Origin: Pseudomonadota bacterium
Lineage (GTDB): Bacteria; Myxococcota_A; Polyangia; Fen-1088
Assembly (NCBI GenBank): GCA_023438785.1
Contig: JAEXQJ010000096.1
Coordinates: forward strand, 1 to 8,442
DNA length: 8,442 nucleotides
Reading direction: 5' to 3'
A program made the position numbers and the translations under genes. Below the pieces are notes generated by a model. The model saw nothing but the letters and a program-made list of their open reading frames with translations. It had not been told where the DNA came from and made no database searches. Shown in pieces: positions 1 through 6,528 of this stretch (position 1 is its first letter; every line of letters starts with the position of its first letter).

Positions 1-96
1 GCCCTCTCGGTCTCGTGCTGCTCCATCACTCGGGTCGGTTTCTTCATCTCCAGGTCTGTCTTCCTACCCATCCCGCAGGGCATTTTCCGCCCTTCG

Positions 97-480
97 ATGT
101 GTCAACCTGGCGGTGGGGAACACCGTAGCGTCTTCGTCGAGTACGACGTGCGCGAACAGTACCTTGGGGTCACGATTCACCGGTTGAACGGCGGCATGTT
201 TCCGATTCGCGGGGACCGAATTGCCACATCCCAGGGATGGTCCCTGAATGGCGTAGTCTACGTGGCCGCTCCACAGGATTTGCTTGGCACCTGGATGGAC
301 GAGAACGCTGGCCGATCTCGCCAGAGCCTCTCATTCGATGATTATGTCGCTCGTGCAGCATCCAAGTTGAGGGCTCACGGAGATGCGCTTCTGAGGGGAG
401 ACTTCAGCCGAGCTGCCCAGATCGAGCGCGCAGAGCAAGAGATGAGGGCAAGGAGGGAGCGAGATCAATCGTCCCACTGA
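97..480 (+). CDS. Small hypothetical protein, possibly an orphan immunity-type protein
   Basis: I do not recognise the family of this 127-residue product. From about residue 12 it reads like a compact soluble alpha/beta protein, with a likely beta-rich first half (SVFVEYDVREQYLGVTIHRL, residues 11-30) and a charged, helical C-terminus (residues 78-125). There is no signal peptide or membrane segment. The frame is open to base 1 of the window, but the residues before the ATG do not look protein-like. The ATG has no clear Shine-Dalgarno, so the start is uncertain and the gene may be 5'-truncated. It precedes an RHS toxin remnant and an Imm26 gene. In rhs loci, small genes between displaced toxin tips are often immunity genes, so an immunity role is possible, but that rests on context alone. 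Confidence 0.5.
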   Translation: MCQPGGGEHRSVFVEYDVREQYLGVTIHRLNGGMFPIRGDRIATSQGWSLNGVVYVAAPQDLLGTWMDENAGRSRQSLSFDDYVARAASKLRAHGDALLRGDFSRAAQIERAEQEMRARRERDQSSH

Positions 481-590
481 CCGGCGGAGCATTGGAGTCC
501 CGCCTGACGAGCTCAGCCGCGTACGCTCCCACAATGGGCAGGTGCGCACTGGGCAGGGCCAACGACGAAGCAGCGCGGTGCAGTGCCTGA

Positions 591-1255
591 TCCGCGCAGG
601 ACGCGTATGACCGTGCGGGGCGGGTGACCGGCGTAAAACATGTCGGCCCCGACGGCGCTCCCCGCGGCGAAGAGACGTACGTCTACAACCCCGACGGCGA
701 CCTCATCGAGGCCGCGAACTCTGCCGCGGTCGTGAAATTGGAGCGCGATCCCTTGGGCCGCGTGCTGCGCGAGGCGGTCGGTCAAGACAGCGTGGAAAGT
801 GAGTACGGCCCGCTGGGCCTGCGCGTCCGCATGCGCACCAGCAAGGGGCACGCGCTGGAGATCGAGCGCAAAGTTGTCGGCGACGTGGTCGGACTCCGTG
901 CGGGCGGTGGCCCCATGGTCAGCCCGGCCAAACCAGGCCAAGCCCGACACCACCCCGGCCTGGGAGGCGAGGTTCACCCGCAACCTGCTCGGTTTGGAGA
1001 TGGAGCGGCACCCGCCCGGCGGCGTGCGCGGGCGTTGGGAACGCGACAAGCTGGGACGGCCGCTCAAACAAGGAAGCTCGCGGAACGGAGCAGGCCCTAA
1101 TCGAGAAGCACAAGACGAAGACTGGAGAGATCGGCAAAGACATATCCGCTAAAACCCGCGGCAACAAGGTCAACTCGTTCAACAAGGCGCGCACCGATCG
1201 TCGAGGAAAAGCCTTCAAGGCGGAGTACCGCAAGGCCAAGAAGCGCTGCAAGTAG
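591..1255 (+). pseudogene. RHS-family polymorphic toxin remnant: mid-core fragment joined to C-terminal toxin tip, two frame breaks
   Basis: Three adjoining segments in three successive frames spell RHS/YD-repeat protein. Segment 1 (about 591-905) reads DAYDRAGRVTGVKH, then YVYNPDGDLIEA, LERDPLGRVLRE and VVGLRAG, typical RHS repeats. After a break between about 906 and 955, segment 2 (961-1071) reads WEARFTRNLLGLEMERHPPG and WERDKLGRPLK, also standard RHS core. After a second break near 1066-1080, segment 3 (1079-1255) gives 58 codons starting RGTEQALIEKHK and containing TRGNKVNSFNKA. They end in a lysine/arginine-rich tail before TAG. Tails of the RG-x-EQ ... GNK-x-N type occur at the ends of many polymorphic toxins. 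The 5' end is missing (TGA at 588), and the hyperconserved core end that normally precedes the toxin tip is absent. The protein would be a secreted contact-dependent toxin. This copy looks dead, although the tip remains next to its immunity gene. Confidence 0.8.
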
Positions 1256-1262
1256 GAGAGAG

Positions 1263-1775
1263 ATGCCAAAAAAGCTCGTTACCGTCCAAGAAGGAGAGAT
1301 CCTTGCGATCCCGCTCTTCCTCTCAGGGGAGGATCTCCTCAGACGTTTCAAGAAGTCCGACTTCCAAGGACAAGGGAAGGTATTCGCCTTCGGGCGCGTG
1401 ATAGCTGACCTCGCGGGTGGAGGAATACTCATCGAGATATTCGACCTAGCCGGCGGTCTGGATACCCCCATTGCTCGCATCACAGCGTCGGCTCGCCTGT
1501 TCCGGCCGCTCGCGATTTCTGGCCTTGCGATCCACGAGAAGCGCTGGCCCTCACTGGGACACCAAGAAGACTACGACAAGTACCGAGACTCCGACTTCAC
1601 GAACATCGGACTGGTCCAAGGTGTCGCGGAGAATCCGGTTCTCTGGAAGGGCGGGGTCAAGCAGAAGATCCGCCCCGAAGAGGCGCAAGCACATGAACCA
1701 TGGATCATCTGGCAGGAGGACAAACTCGAAGAGCGCGTGCTCAAGGAAATGAGAGCGAAGAAGAAGATGCGCTGA
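1263..1775 (+). CDS. Imm26-family immunity protein
   Basis: This 170-residue cytoplasmic protein matches the Imm26 family of immunity proteins, which neutralise the toxin tip encoded just upstream. Recognisable motifs are EGEILAIPL (residues 10-18), FAFGRV (41-46) and LIEIFD (56-61), the beta-strand pattern that opens Imm26 domains. Later parts (NPVLWKGGVKQKI, about residues 126-138, and PWIIWQEDK) fit the same fold. There is no signal peptide, as expected for protection inside the cell. The ATG lies 7 bases after the toxin stop, and the stop codon is part of the Shine-Dalgarno (TAGGAGAG, 1253-1260), so the two genes were a coupled toxin/immunity pair. The lysine-rich 3' end is less GC-biased than the operon genes to the right, consistent with horizontal mobility. 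The family call is from memory of the motifs, but I consider it likely. Confidence 0.78.
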   Translation: MPKKLVTVQEGEILAIPLFLSGEDLLRRFKKSDFQGQGKVFAFGRVIADLAGGGILIEIFDLAGGLDTPIARITASARLFRPLAISGLAIHEKRWPSLGHQEDYDKYRDSDFTNIGLVQGVAENPVLWKGGVKQKIRPEEAQAHEPWIIWQEDKLEERVLKEMRAKKKMR

Positions 1776-1783
1776 CGAATGTT

Positions 1784-2020
1784 GCGCTCGGCGGCGAAGC
1801 CGAGCAGGGTCACCGCGATCATGGTCAGCGAGGCCAGCAGCAGGTGGATGGTCAGCCTTTCGAACGAGGCGCTGCGCACACGGCGCAGCGACCAGCCGAG
1901 GCGTTGGTTCTCGCGCCTCGGATCATCTCCTCGGTTTTCATGCGGAGTGCGCACGTGGCCACGACGTCGGCGGTGCTCACGTCGGTTGAGCGAGGTGGCG
2001 AGCAGCCACGGGTCACGGCC
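1784..2020 (-). pseudogene. IS4-family transposase, C-terminal fragment with two frame changes
   Basis: The minus strand encodes the 3' end of a DDE transposase. DPWLLATSL lies in one frame (2014-1988). The frame then shifts to STDVSTADVVATCALRMK and TEEMIR (1989-1918), and returns to the first frame for NQRLGWSLRRVRS ... LLLASLTMIAVTLLGFAAER (1912-1784). The stretch C-AL-R-MKT-E fits the Y-x2-R-x3-E-x6-K signature around the catalytic Glu of IS4 transposases, with the Tyr replaced by Cys and the Lys lost at the frame break. Both junctions are small indels, so the gene is inactive. The reading runs on without its own stop into the antisense of the immunity gene, whose stop is only 9 bases away, so the element's end has been lost or fused here. 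The 5' part (catalytic Asp regions) is not recognisable upstream. No terminal repeats were identified. Confidence 0.72.
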
Positions 2021-2450
2021 GCTCGTACACCTGGCCTGCTCGTCGGCGGAGCGCACCAGTGGTCGTCGCCCGGGCTTTCGCCTGCGGCAGTAGATAGGGG
2101 TGAAGGGCACCGGACCATGGGGGTGGGGTTCAAGACCTCGCAAGGATGGCCCGACATCGTGCGGGTGTGGGCTTGATTTGGAAGGCAAGCCTCTCTTACG
2201 AATTGGTCGCGCGTGGCAAGGCGGGAAAAGTGCCCTGGGCTGCCGACGATGCAGTCCGGCCCACGGCGGCGCTGGCCCCTGGCCACCGCCCTGGTGGACA
2301 CAGGCGGCTCATCGTGGGCGCAAGGTGCCGCGGAAGACTCGGAAGCAGTTATCGAGTAGAGTGGCGCCGCTGTTAGGGTGGCCGGTCCAGCCGGGCGACA
2401 TGCGCCGTCGCGGCTTGGGTGCCGGAGTGAGGAACGCGACCAATTCAAGA
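2021..2450. other. Gene-poor stretch between transposase remnant and peptidase gene
   Basis: No reading frame here gives recognisable protein. The minus-strand side nearest the transposase remnant (about 2021-2100) may hold more decayed transposase (YCRRRKPGRRPLVRS in the same frame as DPWLLATSL), but I cannot confirm it. The right half contains the inverted repeat listed separately. The last bases hold the ribosome binding site of the peptidase gene. No tRNA or convincing terminator was seen. Confidence 0.5.
2200..2446. repeat. 12-bp inverted repeat, arms 2200-2211 and 2435-2446
   Basis: GAATTGGTCGCG at 2200-2211 is matched exactly by its reverse complement CGCGACCAATTC at 2435-2446. The match extends imperfectly outwards: CCTCTCTTAC before the left arm against the complement of AAGAGGAGG after the right arm, with small gaps. 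The 223-base interior has no recognisable gene. It could be the ends of a small non-autonomous element next to the IS4 remnant, or chance. I see no target-site duplication. Confidence 0.4.
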
Positions 2451-2458
2451 GGAGGTGA
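2448..2458 (+). promoter_or_regulatory. Strong Shine-Dalgarno that sets the GTG start of the cysteine peptidase
   Basis: AGAGGAGGTGA is nearly the full anti-16S complement. Its GGAGG core (2451-2455) lies 6 bases before GTG 2462. This favours the GTG over the in-frame ATG at 2489, which lacks such a site. Confidence 0.75.
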
Positions 2459-2461
2459 CGT

Positions 2462-2965
2462 GTGGCATATCGGATCGGTGGAATTGAAATGGAGTTCCAG
2501 GGGCTAAACCTGAACTGTGGGCTGTATTGCATGAATGCCTTGATGAGACGACTTCATCGCAACATCTGCCCCTCCAGCGAGGCCAAGAGGCATGCTCGCG
2601 GCAAACACATCGCGTACAACGCGTATGCTCTTTCCGAACAGCGCCACTACGGGCTTGCCGAGGTCGCTCAACCCGTTGACCAGGCGAGCTGGGAAGCACT
2701 TCTGCGCGGCAACGGACCTGCGATCATCGCCGGCGACATAGGGACGGTGCGAATGTTCGGCGGGCTCTTGGGCCATTTCGTGCTCGTGGTTGGGGTCACC
2801 GACGCCGGCGAGATCGAGTACTACGATCCACTGCGGCCCGCGAATATGCTGGGCGGGCGTTTGCCGAGGCTGGCAATCCCTAATCTCAGGCGCCTCACTG
2901 GTGCTGGAAACGTCCTGGTCTGCGCCTCGGCAGCGGCCTGGACGGATGTACGCGGCGCCGGCTAG
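2462..2965 (+). CDS. Papain-like (C39-like fold) cysteine peptidase domain protein
   Basis: The product has 167 residues, starting at GTG. Q13 is followed by five residues and C19 (FQGLNLNCGLYCMNAL), the Q-x5-C spacing of the oxyanion-hole Gln and nucleophile Cys in papain-fold enzymes. GHFVLVVGV supplies the catalytic His (H105) and EIEYYDP the third member (D122), both in the beta-strand setting usual for C39-like and AvrRpt2-like peptidases. GNGPAIIAGDI (residues 83-93) is the typical strand before the His. So the complete catalytic set is present in a minimal single-domain protein. No signal peptide or membrane segment is visible, so it is either cytoplasmic, released by a dedicated secretion route or injected as an effector. 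It stands alone, with no ABC exporter or leader-peptide gene next to it. Its substrate cannot be told from sequence. Residues 128-167 are variable, and the end (WTDVRGAG) looks intact. Confidence 0.72.
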   Translation: MAYRIGGIEMEFQGLNLNCGLYCMNALMRRLHRNICPSSEAKRHARGKHIAYNAYALSEQRHYGLAEVAQPVDQASWEALLRGNGPAIIAGDIGTVRMFGGLLGHFVLVVGVTDAGEIEYYDPLRPANMLGGRLPRLAIPNLRRLTGAGNVLVCASAAAWTDVRGAG

Positions 2966-3470
2966 AGGGCAGATCCCGCCAGGCTCGTCGTTGGTCAAGA
3001 GATCCGCACCGCGGGAGCCCCAGTCGTGGAGAAGCGGAGCAAGCGTTGCTCGGGCGTTGTCGCCAACCTGCACCAGCGGAGGTGGGCTCGGTCATCCTGG
3101 ACACCGGCTGCGGTCGGGAGCTGCTCGCCGAGCCCGAGGGCGAGTTGCTTCCGTGTAGCTGCTGAGCAACAGCGCGAACACGGTGGCGCTGACGACTGAG
3201 CTTGACCGCGCGACCGAGCCAGGCCAGCCAGCACGCTTCCGGAAGCCGTTCGGGCGCCCAGGGCCGCGATACTGAGAACCAGGCCAACGGCCAGATCCCG
3301 CGGGGCGGCCCCATCGCGTTTCATACCGCCAGATCCGCTCCCGGCGAGGCTGGGCCACGTGCTCCCGGCACAGCAGCGTGTTGGAGGCCAGCGTGCCGTT
3401 GCGAAGAAGGGCGTCCAGCGCGCGCAGATCGGGACGGGCGCTTACCCCTTCACGACTTCGGACCAGCGGG
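2966..3470. other. 505-base stretch without a recognisable gene
   Basis: Several overlapping open frames exist on both strands, as expected for this GC content, but none has a ribosome binding site with a recognisable product. A minus-strand frame has a short hydrophobic stretch (DLAVGLVLSIAALGA, about 3275), which could be a decayed membrane protein. I do not trust it. GACC-AGCG-GGTC (about 3462-3473), at the endoglucanase stop, forms only a 4-bp stem with no T-run, so I do not call a terminator. Confidence 0.5.
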
Positions 3471-4550
3471 TCACTGGCGAAGCCAGTTCACCACGAAGAG
3501 CCCGTGGCCGCCCTTGATACCGTTTCCCGCGGCCTCGCCGCCCGCATCGGTGGTTAGGACATCGTCAGTCCATGGCCCGTTGACGGACGCAGCCGAGGTC
3601 AGCAGGCAGCTCGAGTCTGCGCACGCATCCAGCTTCCAAGCCACGCCGCTGATGTTGTTCGTGGCCATCCAGTCGAACCACAGGTTGGCCTCGTCCTCAC
3701 AGACGTAATAGTGATCCCGGGCCGGATCTGTGGACGGCACGCCCCCGTCCGAGTGGGTGGCACCGAACTCGGTGATGAAGAGAGCCGCTCCACTGGCGAT
3801 GGCCGCGTCACCTCGGGCGCGCAGCCACTCCAGGTGCGAGCACGAGTAGAAGTGCAGGGTGTACAGCAGATTCGTGCCGGCCACCGGATCCTTGGCAGCC
3901 ACATCCACATACTGCGACCAATTGGGCGTGCCCAGAACGATGAGATTGTCGGGATCGATGGCGCGGATCGCGTCCACCACCGCCTGGTGATAGGGCTTGA
4001 TCTCCGGCCAATCGAATCCACGGGGCTCGTTGTACGGTTCCCAGATCACATTGGGATAGGCGCCGTACTTTGTGGCCAAATCCGTGAAGTAGGCGATCGC
4101 CTCTTCCTGTTGCTCCACCGCGGTCTCGGTATGCCAATCGACGATCACGTAGACGCCCAGCGCAAGCGCGTTGCGAATGATGGTGTCGACCTTCTTGGCG
4201 ATGGATACGGGAGGATTGGGGGTTGACCCCATGGCGGCGCGGATGACCGAAACCTTCCAGTTGTCGCGCATGAAGCTCAGGGCCTGCTTGCTCTTGGAGA
4301 ATGACCGTGACTCATAGTTCAGCCACATGCTGCTCACCCCCTTGAGCTGCACCGGCACGTCGTTCTGGTCCACGAGTTGCGTGCCCACCACCTTGAGCTG
4401 GCCGTGCACCGCGACGGGCGAGCCGGCCGGGGCGACGGTGTCCTCGGGATCCGGCGGAGACCAAGAGTCGCCAGGAGGCGAGGCGGCGCATGCGGATATC
4501 ACGCCAGCCCAGAGCATGGGCAGGATGATGTGGGAGCGACGACTTTGCAT
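3471..4550 (-). CDS. GH5 endoglucanase (subfamily 2-like), predicted lipoprotein
   Basis: This is a 359-residue cellulase-family glycoside hydrolase expected to cleave internal beta-1,4-glucan bonds. The N-terminus has a basic start (MQSRRSH), a hydrophobic segment and a lipobox-like VISAC with Cys21 as the lipidation site, followed by a Pro/Asp-rich linker (25-45). The catalytic (beta/alpha)8 barrel covers about residues 48-335. Landmarks are VPVQLKGVSS (65-74), VIRAAM with conserved Arg104, IVDWH (136-140), WEPYNEP with acid/base Glu175, YTLHFYS with His233/Tyr235, and FITEFG with nucleophile Glu261. The strand near 301-308 (SGVAWKLD) matches the end of Bacillus Cel5A-type barrels. No carbohydrate-binding module is present. 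The ATG at 4550 is chosen because AAGGAAG lies just upstream and the signal peptide begins there. The frame stays open upstream to 4955, but that part is not protein-like. It is monocistronic and divergent from the ABC operon. Confidence 0.92.
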   Translation of the reverse strand: MQSRRSHIILPMLWAGVISACAASPPGDSWSPPDPEDTVAPAGSPVAVHGQLKVVGTQLVDQNDVPVQLKGVSSMWLNYESRSFSKSKQALSFMRDNWKVSVIRAAMGSTPNPPVSIAKKVDTIIRNALALGVYVIVDWHTETAVEQQEEAIAYFTDLATKYGAYPNVIWEPYNEPRGFDWPEIKPYHQAVVDAIRAIDPDNLIVLGTPNWSQYVDVAAKDPVAGTNLLYTLHFYSCSHLEWLRARGDAAIASGAALFITEFGATHSDGGVPSTDPARDHYYVCEDEANLWFDWMATNNISGVAWKLDACADSSCLLTSAASVNGPWTDDVLTTDAGGEAAGNGIKGGHGLFVVNWLRQ

Positions 4551-4948
4551 GGTGCTTCCTTCGAGAGCAGGGAGAGGACAACCTTCTACCGGATTCTCGA
4601 ACCCCGGGCAGATGGGAATTGAGAAATGGGAAATCCCGTCGGGCGTCGCCAGGCCAGGGCGCAACGGTGTCTGGCGAGTCGGAGCCCCCTTCCCTGCCCC
4701 GGGTTGGTGCGCTCCCCAGAAGTCCCCCTGCCCTGCCCGGTCGCCCGACGGGAGGCCGCCCATGCCTGTTCCATTGGCGAACCTCCGGCCCACGCGGACG
4801 CCCAAGAGCGTAACTGAGGACGACTTCGAGCCCGCGTCCCGCGCCCTGGACTGCGGAGGAGTCCTCTCGTCCAGCGAACCCTCCATTAGCGCACCACCCA
4901 CGCCTTCGCCGCCTATCCTCCGCTGACCATTCGCCGAGGAGGAGACCC
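4551..4948. other. Divergent intergenic region between endoglucanase and ABC operon
   Basis: This 398-base region must hold the promoters of both flanking transcription units, but no confident -35/-10 pair is visible. Two local features may be binding sites. The first is a direct repeat of ATGGGAA (4612-4618 and 4626-4632, 14 bases apart) running into GGGAAATCCC, about 70 bases upstream of the endoglucanase start. The second is an inverted repeat GGACT-7-AGTCC (4848-4864), about 85 bases upstream of the ABC start. Both are short enough to arise by chance. The frames open here are continuations of neighbouring genes or antisense shadows. Confidence 0.45.
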
Positions 4949-5761
4949 GTGACACGTTTGATCATCGAGGCCCGTGGCCTCAGACGCACATACCGCAAGG
5001 GGCCGGAGGCCCTCAAGGGAGTGGACCTCGCGGTCCCCGAGGGCTCGCGGTTCGCGCTGCTCGGTCCGAACGGCGCCGGCAAATCGACCCTGACTCGCAT
5101 CCTCTGCACGTTGTCGCGTCCGGACGCCGGCACGGTGCGGATCGACGGTCTTCCTCTCGCGCACGGCAGCGCCGAGATCCGCTCGCGCATCGGGGTCGCC
5201 CTGCAGGAGCTTCAATTGGACCCTCTCGCGACGCCGCGCGACCAGCTACGCTTCCAGGGTCGGCTCTTCGGGCTCGACGGCCAGCGTGCCAAGGCGAGGG
5301 CGGAGGAGTTGCTCATCCGCTTCGGCCTGCAGGAGGTTGCGACCCGAAAGAGCAGGGAGATCTCGGGAGGGAACCAGCGCCGCCTGCACGTGGCGCTCGC
5401 GCTCGTCCACAAGCCGCGCCTGCTCTTTCTCGACGAGCCGACCGTGGGGATGGACCCCGAAATCCGGGCGAGCTTCTGGGCTGAGTTGCGGCGCCTCAAT
5501 CACGACGAGAAGACCACGGTCTTCTTCACCACGCAGTATCTCGACGAGGCTGAGAAGCACGCTGACGAGCTCGCGGTCATCGACGCGGGCCGGGTCGCCT
5601 ACCGGGGCACAGTGGCAGGCTTCGTCGCTGACCAGGCCGCCGCTGCGGGGAGCCTCGAAGCAGGCTACCTTCGCTTTCTCGAAGCGCGCCGATCTCAGCC
5701 TGACTCGAACACACTGCCGCTCGATGGCGGCGCCCCAACCGTGGAGGTGCAACATGAATAG
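4949..5761 (+). CDS. ABC transporter ATP-binding protein, DrrA (drug-export) type
   Basis: This 270-residue ATPase powers export through the permease encoded next. Visible motifs are Walker A GPNGAGKST (39-47), Q-loop Gln86 (GVALQE), signature ISGGNQRR (138-145), Walker B LLFLDEP (158-164, catalytic Glu163), D-loop GMDP (167-170) and FTTQYLDEAE (193-202). The usual switch His is Gln196, a form common in DrrA-like ATPases, which supports the drug/antibiotic exporter subfamily. Residues 225-270 form a C-terminal extension. The GTG start has GAGGAGGAG (4936-4944) at good spacing. The 3' end overlaps the permease start by 8 bases (ATGAATAG), so the two are translationally coupled. The substrate is unknown; self-resistance or detoxification of a hydrophobic compound is an inference from the family. 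Confidence 0.93.
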   Translation: MTRLIIEARGLRRTYRKGPEALKGVDLAVPEGSRFALLGPNGAGKSTLTRILCTLSRPDAGTVRIDGLPLAHGSAEIRSRIGVALQELQLDPLATPRDQLRFQGRLFGLDGQRAKARAEELLIRFGLQEVATRKSREISGGNQRRLHVALALVHKPRLLFLDEPTVGMDPEIRASFWAELRRLNHDEKTTVFFTTQYLDEAEKHADELAVIDAGRVAYRGTVAGFVADQAAAAGSLEAGYLRFLEARRSQPDSNTLPLDGGAPTVEVQHE

Positions 5762-6515
5762 CTCTGGACTCCTCATCGTCGCGCGCGCTCTCCAGAACCT
5801 GGCCAAGAATCCTGTGCCCGTGCTCATGGGGCTGGGCATGAGTCTCTTCTTCCTCATCGTCTACAACGCAGGGCTCGGCGGCATCGGCTCGCTGCCGCAG
5901 TTCGGCGGTGCGGGCTATCTCGCCTTTCTCTTGCCCATGGGGGTCGTCTCGCTGATCTTCGGCTCGTCCGCTGGCTCTGCGCAGGCCCTCAGTCGAGACA
6001 TTCAGTCGGGCTACTTCAAGCGCCTCGCCCTCGCCCCCGTCCCGCGCTGGTCCTTCGTGCTCGCGGCCATTCTCGCCGACGCGCTCGGGATCTTCCTGTC
6101 GGCTCTAGCGGTCCTCGGCGTCGGAGCCCTGCTCGGGGCCCAGAGCCGCACGGGGATCGGCGGCGTCCTCGCCGTGGCCGCCCTGGCCACGCTCTTCGGT
6201 AGCGGCATCTCGGCGGCGTCGGCCGCCGCGGTGATGCGCACTGGAAAGGTTGAGCTCGCCAGCACGATCGGCTCGGTCGTGTTCATGCTCCTCTTTCTCG
6301 CGCCCACCTTCGTACCGCGCGAGCTGATGGGCGCGCGCTGGCTTCAGGTGGTCTCGCAGGGAAACCCGCTCACCTATCTGATGGACGCCATGCGCGTGCT
6401 CATCTCCGGTCTCGGAGAGCCGACCTCGGTGCCAATCGCCTTCGCGCTGGCGTCGCTCATCGGCATCGGAGGCACCCTCTTCGCCGCGCGATCCGTGCGC
6501 AATGTCCTCAACTAG
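5754..6515 (+). CDS. ABC-2 type permease, DrrB-like
   Basis: This 253-residue integral membrane protein forms the export channel with the preceding ATPase. About six hydrophobic segments can be seen, near 21-40, 53-74, 101-128, 136-160, 169-187 and 225-246. The loop SRDIQSGYFKRLALAPVPR (80-98) is the cytoplasmic coupling region typical of ABC-2 permeases, and NPLTYLMDAMR (204-214) is a hallmark near the last loop. The ATG at 5754 is chosen because GGAGG (5743-5747) lies 6 bases upstream and the hydrophobic profile starts there. The same frame is open back to 5286, but that part is antisense-quality sequence inside the ATPase gene. The stop overlaps an upstream candidate ATG of the regulator. 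Confidence 0.92.
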   Translation: MNSSGLLIVARALQNLAKNPVPVLMGLGMSLFFLIVYNAGLGGIGSLPQFGGAGYLAFLLPMGVVSLIFGSSAGSAQALSRDIQSGYFKRLALAPVPRWSFVLAAILADALGIFLSALAVLGVGALLGAQSRTGIGGVLAVAALATLFGSGISAASAAAVMRTGKVELASTIGSVVFMLLFLAPTFVPRELMGARWLQVVSQGNPLTYLMDAMRVLISGLGEPTSVPIAFALASLIGIGGTLFAARSVRNVLN

Positions 6516-6528
6516 CGAGGGGGTGCCT

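Noticed and set aside
513..1067. Minus-strand frame of 184 codons
   Set aside because: It is antisense to the RHS segments, which have clear protein motifs on the plus strand.
1700..2507. Plus-strand frames across the transposase remnant and the spacer
   Set aside because: The minus strand shows real transposase motifs over part of this stretch, and the plus frames have low-complexity basic products.
2895..3358. Three overlapping minus-strand frames with a short hydrophobic run
   Set aside because: No motif, no ribosome binding site and no consistent codon bias. Cannot be told from random open frames.
3462..3473. Possible terminator at the endoglucanase stop
   Set aside because: The stem is only 4 bp (GACC/GGTC) and no T-run follows.
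4327..4926. Plus-strand open frame of 199 codons over the endoglucanase start and intergenic region
   Set aside because: It is antisense to the signal peptide region, lacks a ribosome binding site and has a proline/serine/arginine-rich composition typical of shadow frames in GC-rich DNA.
4551..4955. 135-codon N-terminal extension of the endoglucanase frame
   Set aside because: It would bury the signal peptide inside the protein, and ATG 4550 has its own Shine-Dalgarno. The extension has no recognisable features.
5286..5753. Upstream 156-codon extension of the permease reading frame inside the ATPase gene
   Set aside because: It is an arginine/serine-rich shadow of the ATPase gene. The ATG at 5754 has a good ribosome binding site and starts the hydrophobic profile.
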